From Myxococcales bacterium (lineage in GTDB: Bacteria > Myxococcota > Polyangia > HGW-17 > SLPX01), in NCBI GenBank assembly GCA_007131745.1, contig SLPX01000264.1, positions 1 to 31,101 of the forward strand: a stretch of 31,101 nucleotides of DNA, in the 5' to 3' direction. The translations under genes were made by a program, and so were the position numbers. A model generated the notes under the pieces. The model saw nothing but the letters and a program-made list of their open reading frames with translations. It was not told the origin of the DNA and searched no databases. Below, piece after piece: positions 31,022 through 31,101 of the stretch (position 1 is its first letter; every line of letters begins with the position of its first letter).

Positions 31022-31101
31022 CTATACTACCAATATATATGGACCATAATTTATTCCACAAAAAATGCCCTGGTTTTAAAGAGTTTTTCCGCTGCCGTAA
31101 A

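Larger units (their letters stand above)
30865..31101. other. AT-rich upstream region of the secretin gene
   Basis: This 237-bp end segment is much richer in A+T than the coding DNA and shows no convincing gene. It holds a promoter candidate on the minus strand (30985-31012) and a perfect palindrome (31009-31021). Confidence 0.6.

Overview
The window reads as chromosomal DNA of a Gram-negative bacterium of the Myxococcota / former Deltaproteobacteria type. The evidence is combined: a lipoprotein with MopE-like C-D-G-x-D-N-N-C-N-G repeats, a Ser/Thr kinase carrying PEGA domains, a second PEGA protein, several lipoproteins, a type II secretin, and a LexA-type repressor whose recognition helix (RSTNGVNEHL) is of the kind known in Myxococcus-like LexA. 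This placement is inference from protein style; there is no rRNA. No tRNA, CRISPR array, IS element or phage gene was seen.

Layout. Positions 183-9562 are all on the minus strand. In transcription order they are: a lipoprotein and an outer-membrane barrel protein coupled by ATGA; a divergent YrdC/Sua5 protein; then a compact run of a TPM-domain membrane protein, a Tim44-like protein with two zinc ribbons, an FHA-GGDEF diguanylate cyclase and valyl-tRNA synthetase. A 271-bp divergent region (9563-9833) with a perfect 7-bp inverted repeat leads into a plus-strand SppA-like protease fused to an outer-membrane-barrel-like N-terminus, followed by the MopE-like lipoprotein. Facing them are a RluA/RluD-type pseudouridine synthase and the PEGA Ser/Thr kinase, coupled by a GTGA overlap.

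A second divergent region (17325-17703) starts a plus-strand run to 28439: a secreted PEGA protein, a lipoprotein with a carboxypeptidase-regulatory-like domain, a LexA-like repressor lacking its autoproteolysis residues, EngB, a Fam20/four-jointed-like secreted kinase, a zinc-finger/HEAT membrane protein, an MFS transporter, an unknown membrane-anchored protein and RimO. A minus-strand GspD secretin closes the window, with an AT-rich upstream region holding a palindrome.

Housekeeping functions (valS, YrdC, Rlu, engB, rimO) are interleaved with envelope proteins. The most unusual items are the LexA homologue without cleavage bond and Ser/Lys dyad, the Fam20-like kinase in a tightly packed four-gene set, the A15 tract that could switch the PEGA kinase between membrane and soluble forms, the SppA-barrel fusion, and the duplicated Tim44-zinc-ribbon protein beside a TPM protein.
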